Assembly (NCBI RefSeq): GCF_013314535.1
Contig: NZ_JABUAE010000016.1
Location: 42,065-106,064, forward strand
Origin: Bacillus sp. Xin1
Lineage (GTDB): Bacteria; Bacillota; Bacilli; Bacillales; Bacillaceae_G
Length of the DNA: 64,000 nucleotides
Direction: 5' to 3'
Below, piece after piece: positions 36,235 through 46,367 of the stretch. Within the stretch, counting starts at the first letter, position 1; each line of letters begins with the position of its first letter. The notes beneath the pieces were generated by a model, which ran no database searches, was not told the origin of the DNA, and saw only the letters and a program-made list of their open reading frames with translations. Position numbers and translations under genes: made by a program.

Positions 36235-37929
36235 ATTATCAACAAATTCAGCAATTTTTTGTACAACGCCAGGTTCAAGTTGTTCTAAAACAGAAGCTGC
36301 TTGTTCTAAAGCGGCATCATATTCATACTCACGGAATAATCTTTCTGCATTTTCTAAGCTTTGCGCCAAGTCACCATCATGACTACGATAGCGATTACCA
36401 TATTGGATTAGCTTTTCTACTAAGTACGCCTGTCCAATTAACTCCTGCGTCTTTTCAAATACACCGTTTACGATTGTATATGCTTCTTCTAACATGCTAT
36501 TTACAGCATGCATATTTAGCGGTTTTAATTCTAACTGTCCATAAACACCTTGCATTGCCTCTTGTCCTCTTTGTAAATCTTCCATAATGCTTTGTGGAAG
36601 ACCTGGTAAATTAGACTTTTGCATAAAGCGTTTTGCTTCTACAATCATATGGCGCATCTCTTGTAATTTTTCACGTGCTTCAAACTCTTCCTTACGCATC
36701 GTTTGGAGCATCTCTTTATATTCTACATGAAGTACCTTTAATGTTTCACATTGCTCATCAATCTCTTCCAGTTCTTCGCGAATAACAGAGAAGGCAATAT
36801 CTTGTTCCGCAATGCGCATTTGTAATACTTCAAAGCGTTTCATTAAAATATGCATTTGTTTTTCAATCAACTTTTGTGATTCAATGTCTTTATCTTGCAA
36901 CTGATAGCTTTGTTTCACAAATTGCGTTTCGGATTTTGTCTCAATTGCTTTTTCATGAATTTCCTCTAAATCTTCATAAACAGTAACTGAATTTTTCTCT
37001 ACATAATGCTTCGCATGTACTTCTTGTTCTAATTGATCATACAACATATCTAGACGCTTTTTTAAGCCTTCTATTTTCTCGTTTGCTTCTGCTATATGAA
37101 GCTCTTCCAAATCAATCAGACATGTTTGTAGTTGTTTGTTCATCTCTCGTACTTCTTTAGGGATTTCTAAATGATTTAATACATATCCTTGTCTTTTCAT
37201 ATCATCATGACCTTGTAATAAATCATCTAATTGCATTGGTAATGTCGCTTGACACTCCACTAATAAATCAGGAACTTGATGAATAATAATTTCTAAGTTC
37301 GCTAATCCATCTTCTAAGCTTTTTACAATTTCACGCGCCTTTAAATAATCACCGTTCGCTGTTGCCTCGTCAAATTCTTGGAATTTTGCCTGTTCTATAT
37401 CAAGTAACTCTTCAATTTTCTGTTCAGATTGTCCAAACATATGACGATGAGCGAGTACGCTCTTTTTCATACTACGATATGTATCACGTAAATCTTCAAT
37501 TTCCGAACTATTTTTCTCATAGCTCTCTAGCAATTGTTGCAATTCATTTAACATTTCCGTAATGCGGTTATCCGCTTCATCTAAATCACGAATGGATTCA
37601 CTCATCAAACGCTTTGCTTTTCGGAAGGAAAATTGTGAGGCTGATTTTTGGGCGCTTTCTAATGTTTTATCAGCTTTTGGCAGAAGGTTTGTAACAATTT
37701 CATCCCATTCTTCACGCCACTTTCCAAACAGTTCTTCTGTTTGTCCAGTCATATTCAAATCCTTTACCCGTTTCAATTCATCTGCAACAGGTTTATCTTT
37801 TATTTCTTGTTTCCACTGCTCAACCGCTTCAATATCTTTATATAAACGATTTCTTATCACGAGCTCTATCATGAGCAGCACTAGAATAGAGCTCACTACA
37901 ATGATAACGATCGTTAGAATAGAATCCAT
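36220..37929 (-). CDS. ezrA: Septation ring formation regulator EzrA
   Basis: A 569-residue membrane protein: short outside N-terminus, one membrane helix (about 4-26) and a long cytosolic region of repeated coiled coils. It binds FtsZ, prevents extra Z rings and helps recycle division proteins. Length and layout match EzrA of Bacillus. ATG follows AGGAGG by 9 bases; an upstream in-frame ATG at 38025 is rejected. Confidence 0.95.
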   Translation of the reverse strand: MDSILTIVIIVVSSILVLLMIELVIRNRLYKDIEAVEQWKQEIKDKPVADELKRVKDLNMTGQTEELFGKWREEWDEIVTNLLPKADKTLESAQKSASQFSFRKAKRLMSESIRDLDEADNRITEMLNELQQLLESYEKNSSEIEDLRDTYRSMKKSVLAHRHMFGQSEQKIEELLDIEQAKFQEFDEATANGDYLKAREIVKSLEDGLANLEIIIHQVPDLLVECQATLPMQLDDLLQGHDDMKRQGYVLNHLEIPKEVREMNKQLQTCLIDLEELHIAEANEKIEGLKKRLDMLYDQLEQEVHAKHYVEKNSVTVYEDLEEIHEKAIETKSETQFVKQSYQLQDKDIESQKLIEKQMHILMKRFEVLQMRIAEQDIAFSVIREELEEIDEQCETLKVLHVEYKEMLQTMRKEEFEAREKLQEMRHMIVEAKRFMQKSNLPGLPQSIMEDLQRGQEAMQGVYGQLELKPLNMHAVNSMLEEAYTIVNGVFEKTQELIGQAYLVEKLIQYGNRYRSHDGDLAQSLENAERLFREYEYDAALEQAASVLEQLEPGVVQKIAEFVDNEQTP

Positions 37930-38154
37930 GCAAAATAGCCTCCTACTTATATCTCTTTTTTTGTCCGTTCCGTTTATGAAATGGAAGGCATTATGTATAA
38001 AAGGGAAATCTCCTATATTTAACAACTGACAATGTACTAATCATACCATGTAATGACATGTTTTTGACCTAGTTTTTTTAAAATTTCATGTTTCTTTTGT
38101 TGAGGAGGTAATATTCCCAATCCTTCATTTCTCTTTATGCACCGTTTTCGTATT

Positions 38155-38991
38155 TCAGTATGCATCCAAAAGTACTTGTACTAAGGATTCTTCTTTTTTA
38201 TGTGATGCAAAATATATCGCCCGCTTTAATGGTGGTTCAACAGGAATCATACAAATCCCAGATTGTATAGCCTGCTCCACTGCGATTTCTGGTAGCAATG
38301 TAACACCAAGCCCAGCACGCACCATTGCAAGCATCGGCTCCGCATAAGATGTTTCAACAGCAATTGTCGGCTTCACTCCCATCTGTTGAAACAATGTCAT
38401 AATCATTTTTCTTACATCACAAATTTCCGGATAAACAATTAGCTTTTCATGCTGTAAATCTTTCATTTGAATCGTATGTTTTTCTTTATATACATGATTA
38501 CTCGAGACGACACAAACAATATTGTCTTTCCTTATTTCTTGCAGATAGCCTGCTCCGTCTACTATAGAATCAACCAACATCGCATCAATTTTTCGCTCCC
38601 GAAATAATTCCATTAATACTTTCGTATATTCAATTTTCCAATCTACTTCATATGTTTCTAATACATTCTTACATTTTGATATGTAATGAGCAGCTAAACT
38701 GGGCAATACTCCAATTGAAATCTTTTTCTTTTCTTGGTACTCTTTCAGCTCTCTCTTCACACTATTTATTTGTTCTATAATAGGCTCAATCCGTTTTATA
38801 AATAGTTTACCAGCCTCTGTTAGTTCCACTCCTTGCGTGGACCGTTTTAATAACTTGACTTCTAAGCCTGCCTCTAATCTTTGAATTTGTTTACTGAGAG
38901 CTGGCTGTGAAATATGCAGACGTTTACTTGCTTTTGATAAACTTCCCGTATGTTGCACTTCAATAAACGATTGTACCGCTTCCAAATCCAT
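38155..38991 (-). CDS. LysR family transcriptional regulator
   Basis: A 278-residue regulator with the LysR winged helix at 1-60 (GSLSKASKRLHISQPALSKQI) and a periplasmic-binding-like effector domain. The effector is unknown. It is divergent from an EamA transporter 138 bases away, the classical arrangement in which a LysR protein controls its neighbour. ATG after AGAGGTG. Confidence 0.92.
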   Translation of the reverse strand: MDLEAVQSFIEVQHTGSLSKASKRLHISQPALSKQIQRLEAGLEVKLLKRSTQGVELTEAGKLFIKRIEPIIEQINSVKRELKEYQEKKKISIGVLPSLAAHYISKCKNVLETYEVDWKIEYTKVLMELFRERKIDAMLVDSIVDGAGYLQEIRKDNIVCVVSSNHVYKEKHTIQMKDLQHEKLIVYPEICDVRKMIMTLFQQMGVKPTIAVETSYAEPMLAMVRAGLGVTLLPEIAVEQAIQSGICMIPVEPPLKRAIYFASHKKEESLVQVLLDAY

Positions 38992-39129
38992 CTCATATAC
39001 ACCTCTAACAAAAAGTTATAACCCCTATAACAAATCAATATTTCCTGTCCGCAAAAAATGAACGTTATACTCATCCCATGCTTATTTTTATGAACTTACT
39101 ATATCGAAATAAGAAGGAGAAAGATACTC

Positions 39130-40074
39130 TTGGATAAAAAACAAATACTATTTGGAACTCTCTTATGCTTACTTGCTGTAAAAGCTTGGGGCTTTATGTT
39201 TCCCGTTATGGCCAGCGCTCTGGAACTTATAGACCCATTCTTTTTCACTACTTTTCGTTACGGATCGGCAGCGGTCATTTTTACCGTTCTTCTCTTCATA
39301 ATTGAAGGGAAACACGCTTTCCATTTAGAAAAACAAGCTTTGTATTTGTTATTTTATGGTACAGTCGGTTTTGCCGGATACGGATTTCTTGTTTTTTATG
39401 GACAACAATTAGCAGGACCTTCAGGTGCGATTCACGCAGCCATGATTCAGTCTCTTATGCCGTTACTTGCCTTACTATTGCAATGGGGCTTACAAAATAA
39501 AAAGCCACAAAACTATACATTCCTTTGTATGTTTTGTGCACTTATAGGTGTGCTACTTGTTATTTCAAAAGGCAATATTCATATGTTATTTGGAGCAGCA
39601 AGCCATATCTCAACAAACATATTTATGCTCTCTGGCGTTTTTTGCTGGGTTATTTACACAAACGGCGGCTCTCATTTTCCAACTTGGTCGCCACTTCGAT
39701 ATACAACACTTACATGTTTATTTGGAAGTATTTCGTTAGTTCTTACTGTTACTGTACTAACATATTTGAAAGTTATTTCTATACCTACATTCCATACAAT
39801 CGCTACAGTACGATTTGAACTATTGTATATGTCCATTATTGCTGGTGTGGTTGCAGTCTTTTGCTGGAACATGGGTAATCGCCTTATTTCATCTATTAAC
39901 GGCATATTATTTATGAACTTAGTCCCTGTGCTCGCACTGATAGGATCCATTTTTCGCGGCTATCAAGTTGAAAGAATTGAAGTAATGGGAGCGATCATAA
40001 CCATTATCGCTTTACTATGCAACAACTTATGGCAACGAAAACAAGAGCGCATACAAGAAAAAATCACTTCTTGA
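39130..40074 (+). CDS. EamA family (DMT superfamily) transporter
   Basis: A 314-residue protein with ten membrane helices in two EamA repeats (PFFFTTFRYGSAAVIF in the first, MNLVPVLALIGSIFRGYQ in the second). Such carriers export amino acids or other metabolites; the substrate cannot be told. TTG start 9 bases after AAGGAG. Likely target of the divergent LysR regulator. Bidirectional terminator downstream. Confidence 0.9.
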   Translation: MDKKQILFGTLLCLLAVKAWGFMFPVMASALELIDPFFFTTFRYGSAAVIFTVLLFIIEGKHAFHLEKQALYLLFYGTVGFAGYGFLVFYGQQLAGPSGAIHAAMIQSLMPLLALLLQWGLQNKKPQNYTFLCMFCALIGVLLVISKGNIHMLFGAASHISTNIFMLSGVFCWVIYTNGGSHFPTWSPLRYTTLTCLFGSISLVLTVTVLTYLKVISIPTFHTIATVRFELLYMSIIAGVVAVFCWNMGNRLISSINGILFMNLVPVLALIGSIFRGYQVERIEVMGAIITIIALLCNNLWQRKQERIQEKITS

Positions 40075-40085
40075 AAAATACGTCA

Positions 40086-40122
40086 TAAAATACCCCCACC
40101 AAAAATATGGCGGGGTATTTTA
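40086..40122. terminator. Bidirectional terminator
   Basis: AAAATACCCC-CC / GG-GGGGTATTTTA hairpin between the transporter and refZ. Confidence 0.8.
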
Positions 40123-40758
40123 CATATGAACTGCTCGCGGTAGAGGATAATACATATGTGTTACACATAATGTTTGCTCCATCCATTGCTCTACTTCTTT
40201 CGTATACATTTCCAAAAAGAATGTTTCTGATGGAAACGAATGCAGCACCTCCGATATATACTGCGGATATAAATATGGCATATTAATCATGCCTTTTAAT
40301 TGCGTCATAAACATTGTAAAAGAAATCTTCTGAAACTCCTGCTGCATTTGTCCCTGTTTAATAATTTGCTCTATATAATATCTTTCTTTAGAAAAATAAA
40401 TAGTCATGACTTCCCGAATTAACGTTGTATCAAGTGAAAGCTCCCTGTAAAAAAATCGCGTCAGTTCCCTATGTTCAAACTGATACCGCAAAATTCCTCG
40501 TACAATTTGATTTATCACTTCTTTAGCTGGCAAATACTCTCTTTGTTCAAATGACCTCTCAATTACCCCGATATACCCTTCTAAAAAATCAGTTATAAGC
40601 TGTTCTAATAAACCTTGCTTTCCAGCAAAATAATATGAAATATTAGCCACATTCACATCCGCCCGCTTTGCAATATCTCGCACCGATGTTCCATCGTACC
40701 CTTTCGTATTAAACAATGAAATTGCCGCATCAATTACCTTTTGTTTCGTCTGCTTCAT
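40120..40758 (-). CDS. refZ: TetR-type regulator RefZ (YttP)
   Basis: A 212-residue TetR-family protein with the HTH GYDGTSVRDIAKRADVNVANISYYFAGK (about 20-50) and RELTRFFYRE, MPYLYPQYISEVL blocks typical of RefZ. In B. subtilis RefZ binds sites near the origin and affects FtsZ placement during sporulation. Same location between ezrA and ytsP. ATG at 40758 follows GAGAGGA; an ATG at 40776 lacks a site. Confidence 0.88.
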   Translation of the reverse strand: MKQTKQKVIDAAISLFNTKGYDGTSVRDIAKRADVNVANISYYFAGKQGLLEQLITDFLEGYIGVIERSFEQREYLPAKEVINQIVRGILRYQFEHRELTRFFYRELSLDTTLIREVMTIYFSKERYYIEQIIKQGQMQQEFQKISFTMFMTQLKGMINMPYLYPQYISEVLHSFPSETFFLEMYTKEVEQWMEQTLCVTHMYYPLPRAVHM

Positions 40759-40907
40759 GCGCTCACTTCCTCTCACCCTGAACAGCTATAGTTTAAATTT
40801 CTTGACTTTTAAGACAAATTCCTTTAATTTTCTATCGACAAAGTCATTTGAAATATATCGTATTTTGCTATGATTTTACATTTCTCGATAGAAAGGATGA
40901 CGTTTCC

Positions 40908-41387
40908 ATGTTTACAAAAGAAAGTTATGCAGGATCACGTGAACAGCAGTACGAAACAGTAATCAAACAACTTGATGCATTGTTAACAGGAGAATCAAAT
41001 GTAGTCGCAAATTTAGCAAATGCCTCAGCACTATTAAATCAATTTTTAGAGCGTATTAATTGGGTTGGCTTTTATGTAACAAAAGATAATCAACTTGTAC
41101 TAGGGCCATTTCAAGGAATGCCTGCATGCGTTCGCATCCCATTTGGACGCGGTGTTTGCGGCGTGGCAGCTGAAACAAAAACAACTCAGCTTGTTGCAGA
41201 TGTTCATCAATTTCCAGGTCATATCGCTTGTGATAGCGCCTCTAATTCTGAGATTGTTGTACCAATTATAAAAGAAGGTAACGTCATTGGTGTGTTAGAT
41301 ATCGATAGTCCTGAAAAAAATCGCTTCGATGAAGTAGATCAACACTACTTAGAAAAATTTGTGGAAACGCTCCTAAAACATATGTAA
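40908..41387 (+). CDS. ytsP: GAF domain free methionine-R-sulfoxide reductase (YtsP)
   Basis: A 159-residue single GAF domain. The conserved cysteines are in MPACVRIPFGRGVCGVAAE and HIACDSASNSEIVVP, and DIDSPEKNRFDEVD ends the domain, as in fRMsr enzymes that reduce free methionine-R-sulfoxide. Start at 40908 after GAAAGGATG; an upstream ATG at 40848 is rejected. Divergent from refZ. Confidence 0.92.
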   Translation: MFTKESYAGSREQQYETVIKQLDALLTGESNVVANLANASALLNQFLERINWVGFYVTKDNQLVLGPFQGMPACVRIPFGRGVCGVAAETKTTQLVADVHQFPGHIACDSASNSEIVVPIIKEGNVIGVLDIDSPEKNRFDEVDQHYLEKFVETLLKHM

Positions 41388-41388
41388 A

Positions 41389-41433
41389 AAATAAGAGCCA
41401 TCAATCTCATAGATCGATGGCTCATTTCTTATT
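41389..41433. terminator. Bidirectional terminator
   Basis: AATAAGAGCCATC / GATGGCTCATTTCTTATT hairpin between ytsP and megL; overlaps the megL stop. Confidence 0.75.
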
Positions 41434-42619
41434 CTCCGTTCACGTGAGAAAATGTATCCGATAGCTTCTGCAGTGCATCCGCCAAATCTAGGGTAATATC
41501 CTCCCATGCTTCTAATCCAATAGATAGGCGTATTAGATTATCAAAAATACCCATTTCATGGCGTACTTCTGCTGGAATAACAGCATGTGTCATCGTTGCC
41601 GGATGCTGCACTAACGTTTCTGTATCACCAAGACTTACTGCAATCGTAATGAAATTCAACTCATTCATAAATGCTTGTGCTTCTTCTTTTCCGCCTTTAA
41701 TCGTAAATGAAATCACACCGCCCCCGCGCTTCATTTGGCGAGATGCTAGTTCTCCTTCTGGATACCATACCGCTTCAATACTTTCTTGATTTTTCAAAAA
41801 CTCGACCACTTTTTCCGCATTATCACAGTGCCGATCCATTCGTACAGCTAACGTCTTTAAGCCGCGGAGCAAGAGCCACGCATCAAAAGGTGCCATAATT
41901 CCGCCAATATCTTTTCGAATCGGGCGAATTTGTTCAGCTAGCTCCTTCGTTTTACAAACCGTCACACCCGCAACAACATCTCCATGTCCACCAATATATT
42001 TTGTTGCACTATGAAGAACAACATCACATCCAAGTGTAAGAGGCGTTTGTAAATAAGGTGAACAAAATGTATTATCAACAACGACAAGCAGTTCATTTTG
42101 TTTTGCAACTTTTATAACCTTTTCTAAATCGATAAGTTTCATTGTTGGATTAATGGGCGTTTCAACAAATATCAACTTTGTATTCGAGCGCATACTTGCC
42201 TGAATCTCTTCTTCGGTTTCCATATCACATAATGAATGTGTAATCATAAACTTCTCTTCTAACACTTCTAAAAAACCGTACGTACATCCATACAAACCGT
42301 TTGAACAAATAATATGATCTCCAGCACGTAAAAATGCGAGAAGCGTTGCCGAGATTGCAGCCATTCCAGAACCGAACGCTAACGCCGATTCCCCCCCTTC
42401 TAAAACAGCCATACGCTCTTCGAACAATTCCACAGTTGGATTTCCAAGTCTTGAATAAATGTAAGATGGGTCCTGCCCAGCGAAACTTGCTTCTCCTTGC
42501 TGCGCTGTTTCAAATGTATACGTTGACGTTTGAAATAGCGGTGGTGTTAAACTCCCTTTGTGCATTTTAGAATCATACCCGTGATGAATAAGTGCTGTTT
42601 CTATCTGTTTCTTTTTCAT
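41429..42619 (-). CDS. megL: Methionine gamma-lyase
   Basis: A 396-residue PLP enzyme of the Cys/Met metabolism family. The PLP lysine lies in HSATKYIGGHGDVVAGV (about 208) and SRLGNPTVELFEERMAVLEGG is the family block. MegL cleaves methionine into methanethiol, 2-oxobutyrate and ammonia; a cystathionine gamma-lyase or synthase role is possible since these enzymes are hard to separate by motif. No SAM riboswitch is seen upstream. ATG after AGGGGG. Confidence 0.85.
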   Translation of the reverse strand: MKKKQIETALIHHGYDSKMHKGSLTPPLFQTSTYTFETAQQGEASFAGQDPSYIYSRLGNPTVELFEERMAVLEGGESALAFGSGMAAISATLLAFLRAGDHIICSNGLYGCTYGFLEVLEEKFMITHSLCDMETEEEIQASMRSNTKLIFVETPINPTMKLIDLEKVIKVAKQNELLVVVDNTFCSPYLQTPLTLGCDVVLHSATKYIGGHGDVVAGVTVCKTKELAEQIRPIRKDIGGIMAPFDAWLLLRGLKTLAVRMDRHCDNAEKVVEFLKNQESIEAVWYPEGELASRQMKRGGGVISFTIKGGKEEAQAFMNELNFITIAVSLGDTETLVQHPATMTHAVIPAEVRHEMGIFDNLIRLSIGLEAWEDITLDLADALQKLSDTFSHVNGE

Positions 42620-42750
42620 ACAAACATCCCCCTTATGCTTCTATAATATGTAAGCGTTTTCTCTCTGTTGCTATCCTTTCTTTCATACTGTTTCGAATTC
42701 CTTCTTGCAATTTCCAAACTTTACATGTATAAAACAAAATGGAAACTCGC

Positions 42751-42779
42751 TTGACGAAATTCCATTCAAAAGATATAAT
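42751..42779 (+). promoter_or_regulatory. Promoter of rpsD
   Basis: TTGACG and TATAAT with a 17-base spacer, a near-consensus SigA promoter. Confidence 0.85.
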
Positions 42780-42825
42780 AGCGTTTGTGTAAAATAAAAA
42801 GGCAGCCTTGTAATGTGAGTTTATC

Positions 42826-42910
42826 GTTTGTATTTTGTTCCTCACGTTTGAGGTGTATCTCGTAACTCCCTGCTGCTGGAGCGAAGGTACATGAAAACAA
42901 AATACGCATA
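42826..42910 (+). ncRNA. Ribosomal S4 leader
   Basis: Between promoter and rpsD. A closing stem GTATTTTGTT / AACAAAATAC surrounds inner hairpins (CCTCACGTTTGAGG; CTCCCTGCTGCTGGAG), the layout of the Bacillus S4 autoregulatory leader. When S4 is in excess it binds this RNA and represses rpsD. Confidence 0.75.
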
Positions 42911-42971
42911 AATATCGATTACGTCTGTTTTTATTTTACGAAAATAAAAACACTTAAAGGAGGAGTCAACT

Positions 42972-43574
42972 ATGGCTCGTTATACAGGTCCAGCTTGGAA
43001 ACTGTCTCGTCGTCTTGGAATCTCTCTAAGCGGCACAGGTAAAGAATTAGAAAAACGCCCTTACGCACCAGGTCCTCACGGTCCGAACCAACGTAAGAAA
43101 CTTTCAGAATACGGTTTACAATTACAAGAGAAACAAAAACTTCGTCACATGTACGGCATGACTGAGCGTCAATTCCGTCGCACATTTGACCAAGCAGGTA
43201 AAATGCCAGGTAAACACGGCGAAAACTTCATGATCCTTCTTGAAGCTCGTCTTGACAACCTAGTTTACCGCATGGGCTTAGCTCGCACTCGTCGTGCAGC
43301 TCGCCAATTAGTAAACCACGGCCACATCATGGTAGATGGCGCTCGCGTAGACATCCCATCTTACCGCGTAAAACCTGGTCAAACTATCAGCGTTCGCGAA
43401 AAATCTAACAACCTTGTTGTTGTTAAAGAAGCGATCGAAGTTAACAACTTCGTACCAGAATACTTAACTTTCGATGCTGATAAATTAGAAGCTACTTACA
43501 CTCGTCACGCTGAGCGCGCTGAGTTACCAGCTGAAATCAACGAAGCATTAATCGTAGAGTTCTACTCTCGTTAA
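42972..43574 (+). CDS. rpsD: 30S ribosomal protein S4
   Basis: A 200-residue protein ([30 protein letters not shown]-type start) with the S4 RNA-binding domain ([30 protein letters not shown]). It nucleates 30S assembly and represses its own gene. Its codon use and GC content are those of a highly expressed gene. ATG after AAAGGAGGAG. It marks the left edge of an accessory island. Confidence 0.98.
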
Positions 43575-43601
43575 TCTCGGTACTCTGCAAAGAGTAGTAT
43601 T

Positions 43602-43648
43602 AAAAGCCTTAGAAACCTTGTTAACTCAAGGTTCCTGGGCTTTTTTTA
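43602..43648 (+). terminator. Terminator of rpsD
   Basis: AAAAGCC...AACCTTG / CAAGGTT...GGGCTTTTTTT two-part stem. Confidence 0.85.
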
Positions 43649-43792
43649 TTTGTCACTAATAATGCAAAATAGGGCATAAAAAAGAATGTCCCTGGGGCCA
43701 ATTGGGGCTAGTTTGGGGCAAAAATTATAAGGCTGGCGTATGTATTGTAATAGATAAGTGCAAAATACAGATGATAAAAGGAGTTACTTATT

Positions 43793-44221
43793 TTGAAAGA
43801 AAAATTTACTAAGATTCCTCTTCATGCACAAGACTTTCAAAAATTAAAGATGCTATTAGAAGAATTAGTACAAGACGAAATAGAACTCATTGAAAATTTT
43901 TCTAAATACGCTTTAATTATTTCTTCTAAAGAATCTATGGTCACAATTAATCTTAGAAGCGAATTTGTTCCTGATCCACACTTAGCAATTACTGCTATAA
44001 GTATTACCCCAAGTAATCAAGGTAAGGGAAGTATTGTTATTGAATGGTTTAAGACGTTCGCTAAAGAAAAAGGCTTTGAACGATTAGTGTTGCAAGAAGT
44101 TATAACTGAAGAAGGTTACCATTTTGCATTAAAAAATGGTTTTTCAAAAAAGGTTGGTCCATTCGAGGAAATATTTAGAAAGCCCGATAGTCCTGACGGA
44201 AATTATGAAATACATTTATAA
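43793..44221 (+). CDS. GNAT-like acetyltransferase
   Basis: A 142-residue protein with the GNAT core AISITPSNQGKGSIVIEWFKTFAKEKGF (acetyl-CoA loop Q-x-x-G-K-G) followed by VLQEVITEEGYHFALKNGFSKK, the usual last helix and strand. Substrate unknown. TTG start 8 bases after AAAGGAG. First gene of the rpsD-tyrS island; low GC compared with rpsD. Confidence 0.7.
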   Translation: MKEKFTKIPLHAQDFQKLKMLLEELVQDEIELIENFSKYALIISSKESMVTINLRSEFVPDPHLAITAISITPSNQGKGSIVIEWFKTFAKEKGFERLVLQEVITEEGYHFALKNGFSKKVGPFEEIFRKPDSPDGNYEIHL

Positions 44222-44231
44222 AGAGTAAAAT

Positions 44232-44271
44232 AAAAGTGAACAATTATTTTTCGTAATCGTTCACTTTTTTA
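44232..44271 (+). terminator. Terminator of the GNAT gene
   Basis: AAAAGTGAAC-GATTACGA type hairpin ending GTTCACTTTTTT; nearly perfect. Confidence 0.8.
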
Positions 44272-44333
44272 TTTGATGAATTATCTAACACAGTTCGTTC
44301 TTTTCTTTCCATAAGAGCAACTCACCTTTTCAT

Positions 44334-44579
44334 TCATGATTTTTTACCTCTTTTCTTTTTATCCCCTTTGTAAGTGAGTATCGTACACAACTTACCATCC
44401 CCCAAAACAACCTTTCTGTCATAATCCACTAGGATTTCCTCACGAATAATTCTTTCTACTTCTTCACCGCATCTCCAATAACCAGCACGAAGTAAAAATT
44501 CAGAAAAACCTTCTGGAATCGGTAATTCATAACCATCTAAAGTTATTTTAGTGACTTCAATACCTTCTCTGATTATCAT
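44334..44579 (-). CDS. Unknown island protein (81 aa)
   Basis: An 81-residue protein (MIIREGIEVTKITLDGYELPIPEGFSEF...) ending in a basic tail (KGDKKKRGKKS). No domain recognised. ATG after AAAGGGTGAT. Its ATG overlaps the stop of a short upstream frame that is the tail of an otherwise missing gene (44578-44652), so it was once the second gene of a coupled pair and may have lost its promoter. Confidence 0.55.
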   Translation of the reverse strand: MIIREGIEVTKITLDGYELPIPEGFSEFLLRAGYWRCGEEVERIIREEILVDYDRKVVLGDGKLCTILTYKGDKKKRGKKS

Positions 44580-44652
44580 TTAATCACCCTTTCATTTGGA
44601 ATATGGATAAGTTCGCTTTGAGGTATGTTCATACCTCTAATAAATTCATTAC
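44578..44652 (-). pseudogene. Decayed gene tail upstream of the 81-aa gene
   Basis: On the minus strand NEFIRGMNIPQSELIHIPNERVIK ends at a TGA overlapping the next ATG. The nucleotide block GAACTTATCCATATTC recurs at 47584-47605 within another decayed frame ending ELIHIQN. There is no start codon with a ribosome site. I read it as the last codons of a deleted gene. Confidence 0.45.
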
Positions 44653-44714
44653 AATGTAATATTTACACTCATCTCCTTAAATTGGTGTTATTTACTTATT
44701 AAGGAGGGAGATTT

Positions 44715-46355
44715 TTGAGTTTAAACATGTATCTAGGAGAAGTACATACCCAAACACAAAGTATGAATGCTATATGTACCGCTACCATTCAAGGTATGGA
44801 ACAAGCCATTCAGTCGATTGACGCTTTTGTAATTGATACTGTTTTACAAGGACAGACTTATGACAGTGCAAAAACATTTTTTGTACAAACCTTTCGTCCT
44901 TTAGCACAAGGAATCATTTACTTATGTGAAGAATTAATCGTTCAGAATAATGCCTTTCCAAGTCAATTTCAATCAAAGGTAGCTTCAACTGATGTAATTG
45001 AACAAGAAATACTAGAACAAATTCAAGAAATTGACCGAATGAAAGCAAGTATGGAAGCCATCACTCAAAACATACCAATACCAGGTATGGACGCTATGAC
45101 GAATCTTTTTACTGTCATGAGAAAAAAACTGCAAGAAAGGTTAGATCATCTGTATCAATTCAATCAGACCTCTAGCAATAACTATAGTACAGCAATTCAA
45201 TTAGCTGCTAGCATTGCGACAGGCCTTGCCGAAGTCCAAAGCGGAAAAGGATTTAGTCTTGCAAGCGGAACATTTAGTACGCAAGAGTTGAATATGGAGT
45301 GGACGACTTCTATTCAAGCGATTACAGAAGAGAAAGCCCGAAAAGCTGACCATTCGATTAAAGATGGAGAAATGTGCGGTAGGCTAGAAGAGAAATCTTC
45401 GATTAGAAAGGCTTGGGACGATAAGGTAGACGATGTAGTTAAGGTGTTCGAAAGAGTAAAAAAGATGTGGAATGGTACTGTAATCGGATCAGGGAAAGCT
45501 GTTGAAGATGAAATCAAGTTTATGGAAACTTTAAATAATATGGATATAGGAACTTTTATTAATGTTACATATGCGATTTTACATTTGGATGAAACGACAA
45601 AAAATATGTGGCATACATTTTCAAATTCTGTGAAACGGGATTTGATAGATGGAGATGCAGAGAGCCGTACACAATGGACTACTTATGGATTAACACAAAT
45701 AGCGATTGGTCTAATTGCCGATAAGGGACTAGGTAAAGCAGGCCTGGTCACAAAAGAAGCAGGAGGAGCAAGTACTTTAGCTAAAGGAGTAACGTTAATA
45801 AAAGAATTGAAACAAGCAGCTGATATTTTACAATCTTTTAAGAAAGATGTTTCTTTTGCTTTCTCTGGCGGAAATATCATAACCAAGATACCTCAAAGCG
45901 AACTAAATCAAGCCTATTATAATTTTGCAAAGACTATAGATAGTAATGCTAGAAAACAACCAGGAATTGCAAGTGGTGGTGAAAATCTATCTAATCCACG
46001 TAAGTCAATGAGAGGTTCAAGTGGTAATATAGGATTAGTACCCAAAGATGTTGCGGATAGCTTAAGAGGCAGAGAATTTAGTAATTTTGATGCATTTAGA
46101 AAAGCTTTCTGGGAAGAATATTCAAAGTCAAGTTATGCAAATGAGTTTAGTAAAGCTAACATTAAGAGAATGAGTGCCGGGTTAGCGCCAAAAGCTCCAA
46201 AATCACAGCATTACGGAAAACAAACAAGTTATGTTTTACATCATAGGAATCCTATTCACAATGGAAGAGGCGTTTATGATTTAGATAATATAGTAATATC
46301 TTCTCCGAGAATGCATCAAGAAATTTTAAGTAAGGGATTCCATTTTAATAAATAA
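44715..46355 (+). CDS. LXG-domain polymorphic toxin with colicin/pyocin-type HNH DNase
   Basis: A 546-residue protein. The N-terminus (about 1-215, MYLGEVHTQTQSMNAICTAT...) is a LXG-type domain for export by the Esx/type VII route; the middle (about 225-410) is a connector; the C-terminus (about 425-546) has SLRGREFSNFDAFRKAFWEEY and the HNH signature LHHRNPIHNGRGVYDLDNIVISSPRMH, as in colicin E9 and pyocin S DNases. H509-H510 and H534 are the expected metal/catalytic residues. It should cut DNA of competing cells. TTG start after AAGGAGGGAG. An immunity gene follows within 4 bases. Confidence 0.85.
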   Translation: MSLNMYLGEVHTQTQSMNAICTATIQGMEQAIQSIDAFVIDTVLQGQTYDSAKTFFVQTFRPLAQGIIYLCEELIVQNNAFPSQFQSKVASTDVIEQEILEQIQEIDRMKASMEAITQNIPIPGMDAMTNLFTVMRKKLQERLDHLYQFNQTSSNNYSTAIQLAASIATGLAEVQSGKGFSLASGTFSTQELNMEWTTSIQAITEEKARKADHSIKDGEMCGRLEEKSSIRKAWDDKVDDVVKVFERVKKMWNGTVIGSGKAVEDEIKFMETLNNMDIGTFINVTYAILHLDETTKNMWHTFSNSVKRDLIDGDAESRTQWTTYGLTQIAIGLIADKGLGKAGLVTKEAGGASTLAKGVTLIKELKQAADILQSFKKDVSFAFSGGNIITKIPQSELNQAYYNFAKTIDSNARKQPGIASGGENLSNPRKSMRGSSGNIGLVPKDVADSLRGREFSNFDAFRKAFWEEYSKSSYANEFSKANIKRMSAGLAPKAPKSQHYGKQTSYVLHHRNPIHNGRGVYDLDNIVISSPRMHQEILSKGFHFNK

Positions 46356-46367
46356 GGAATGAAATAT

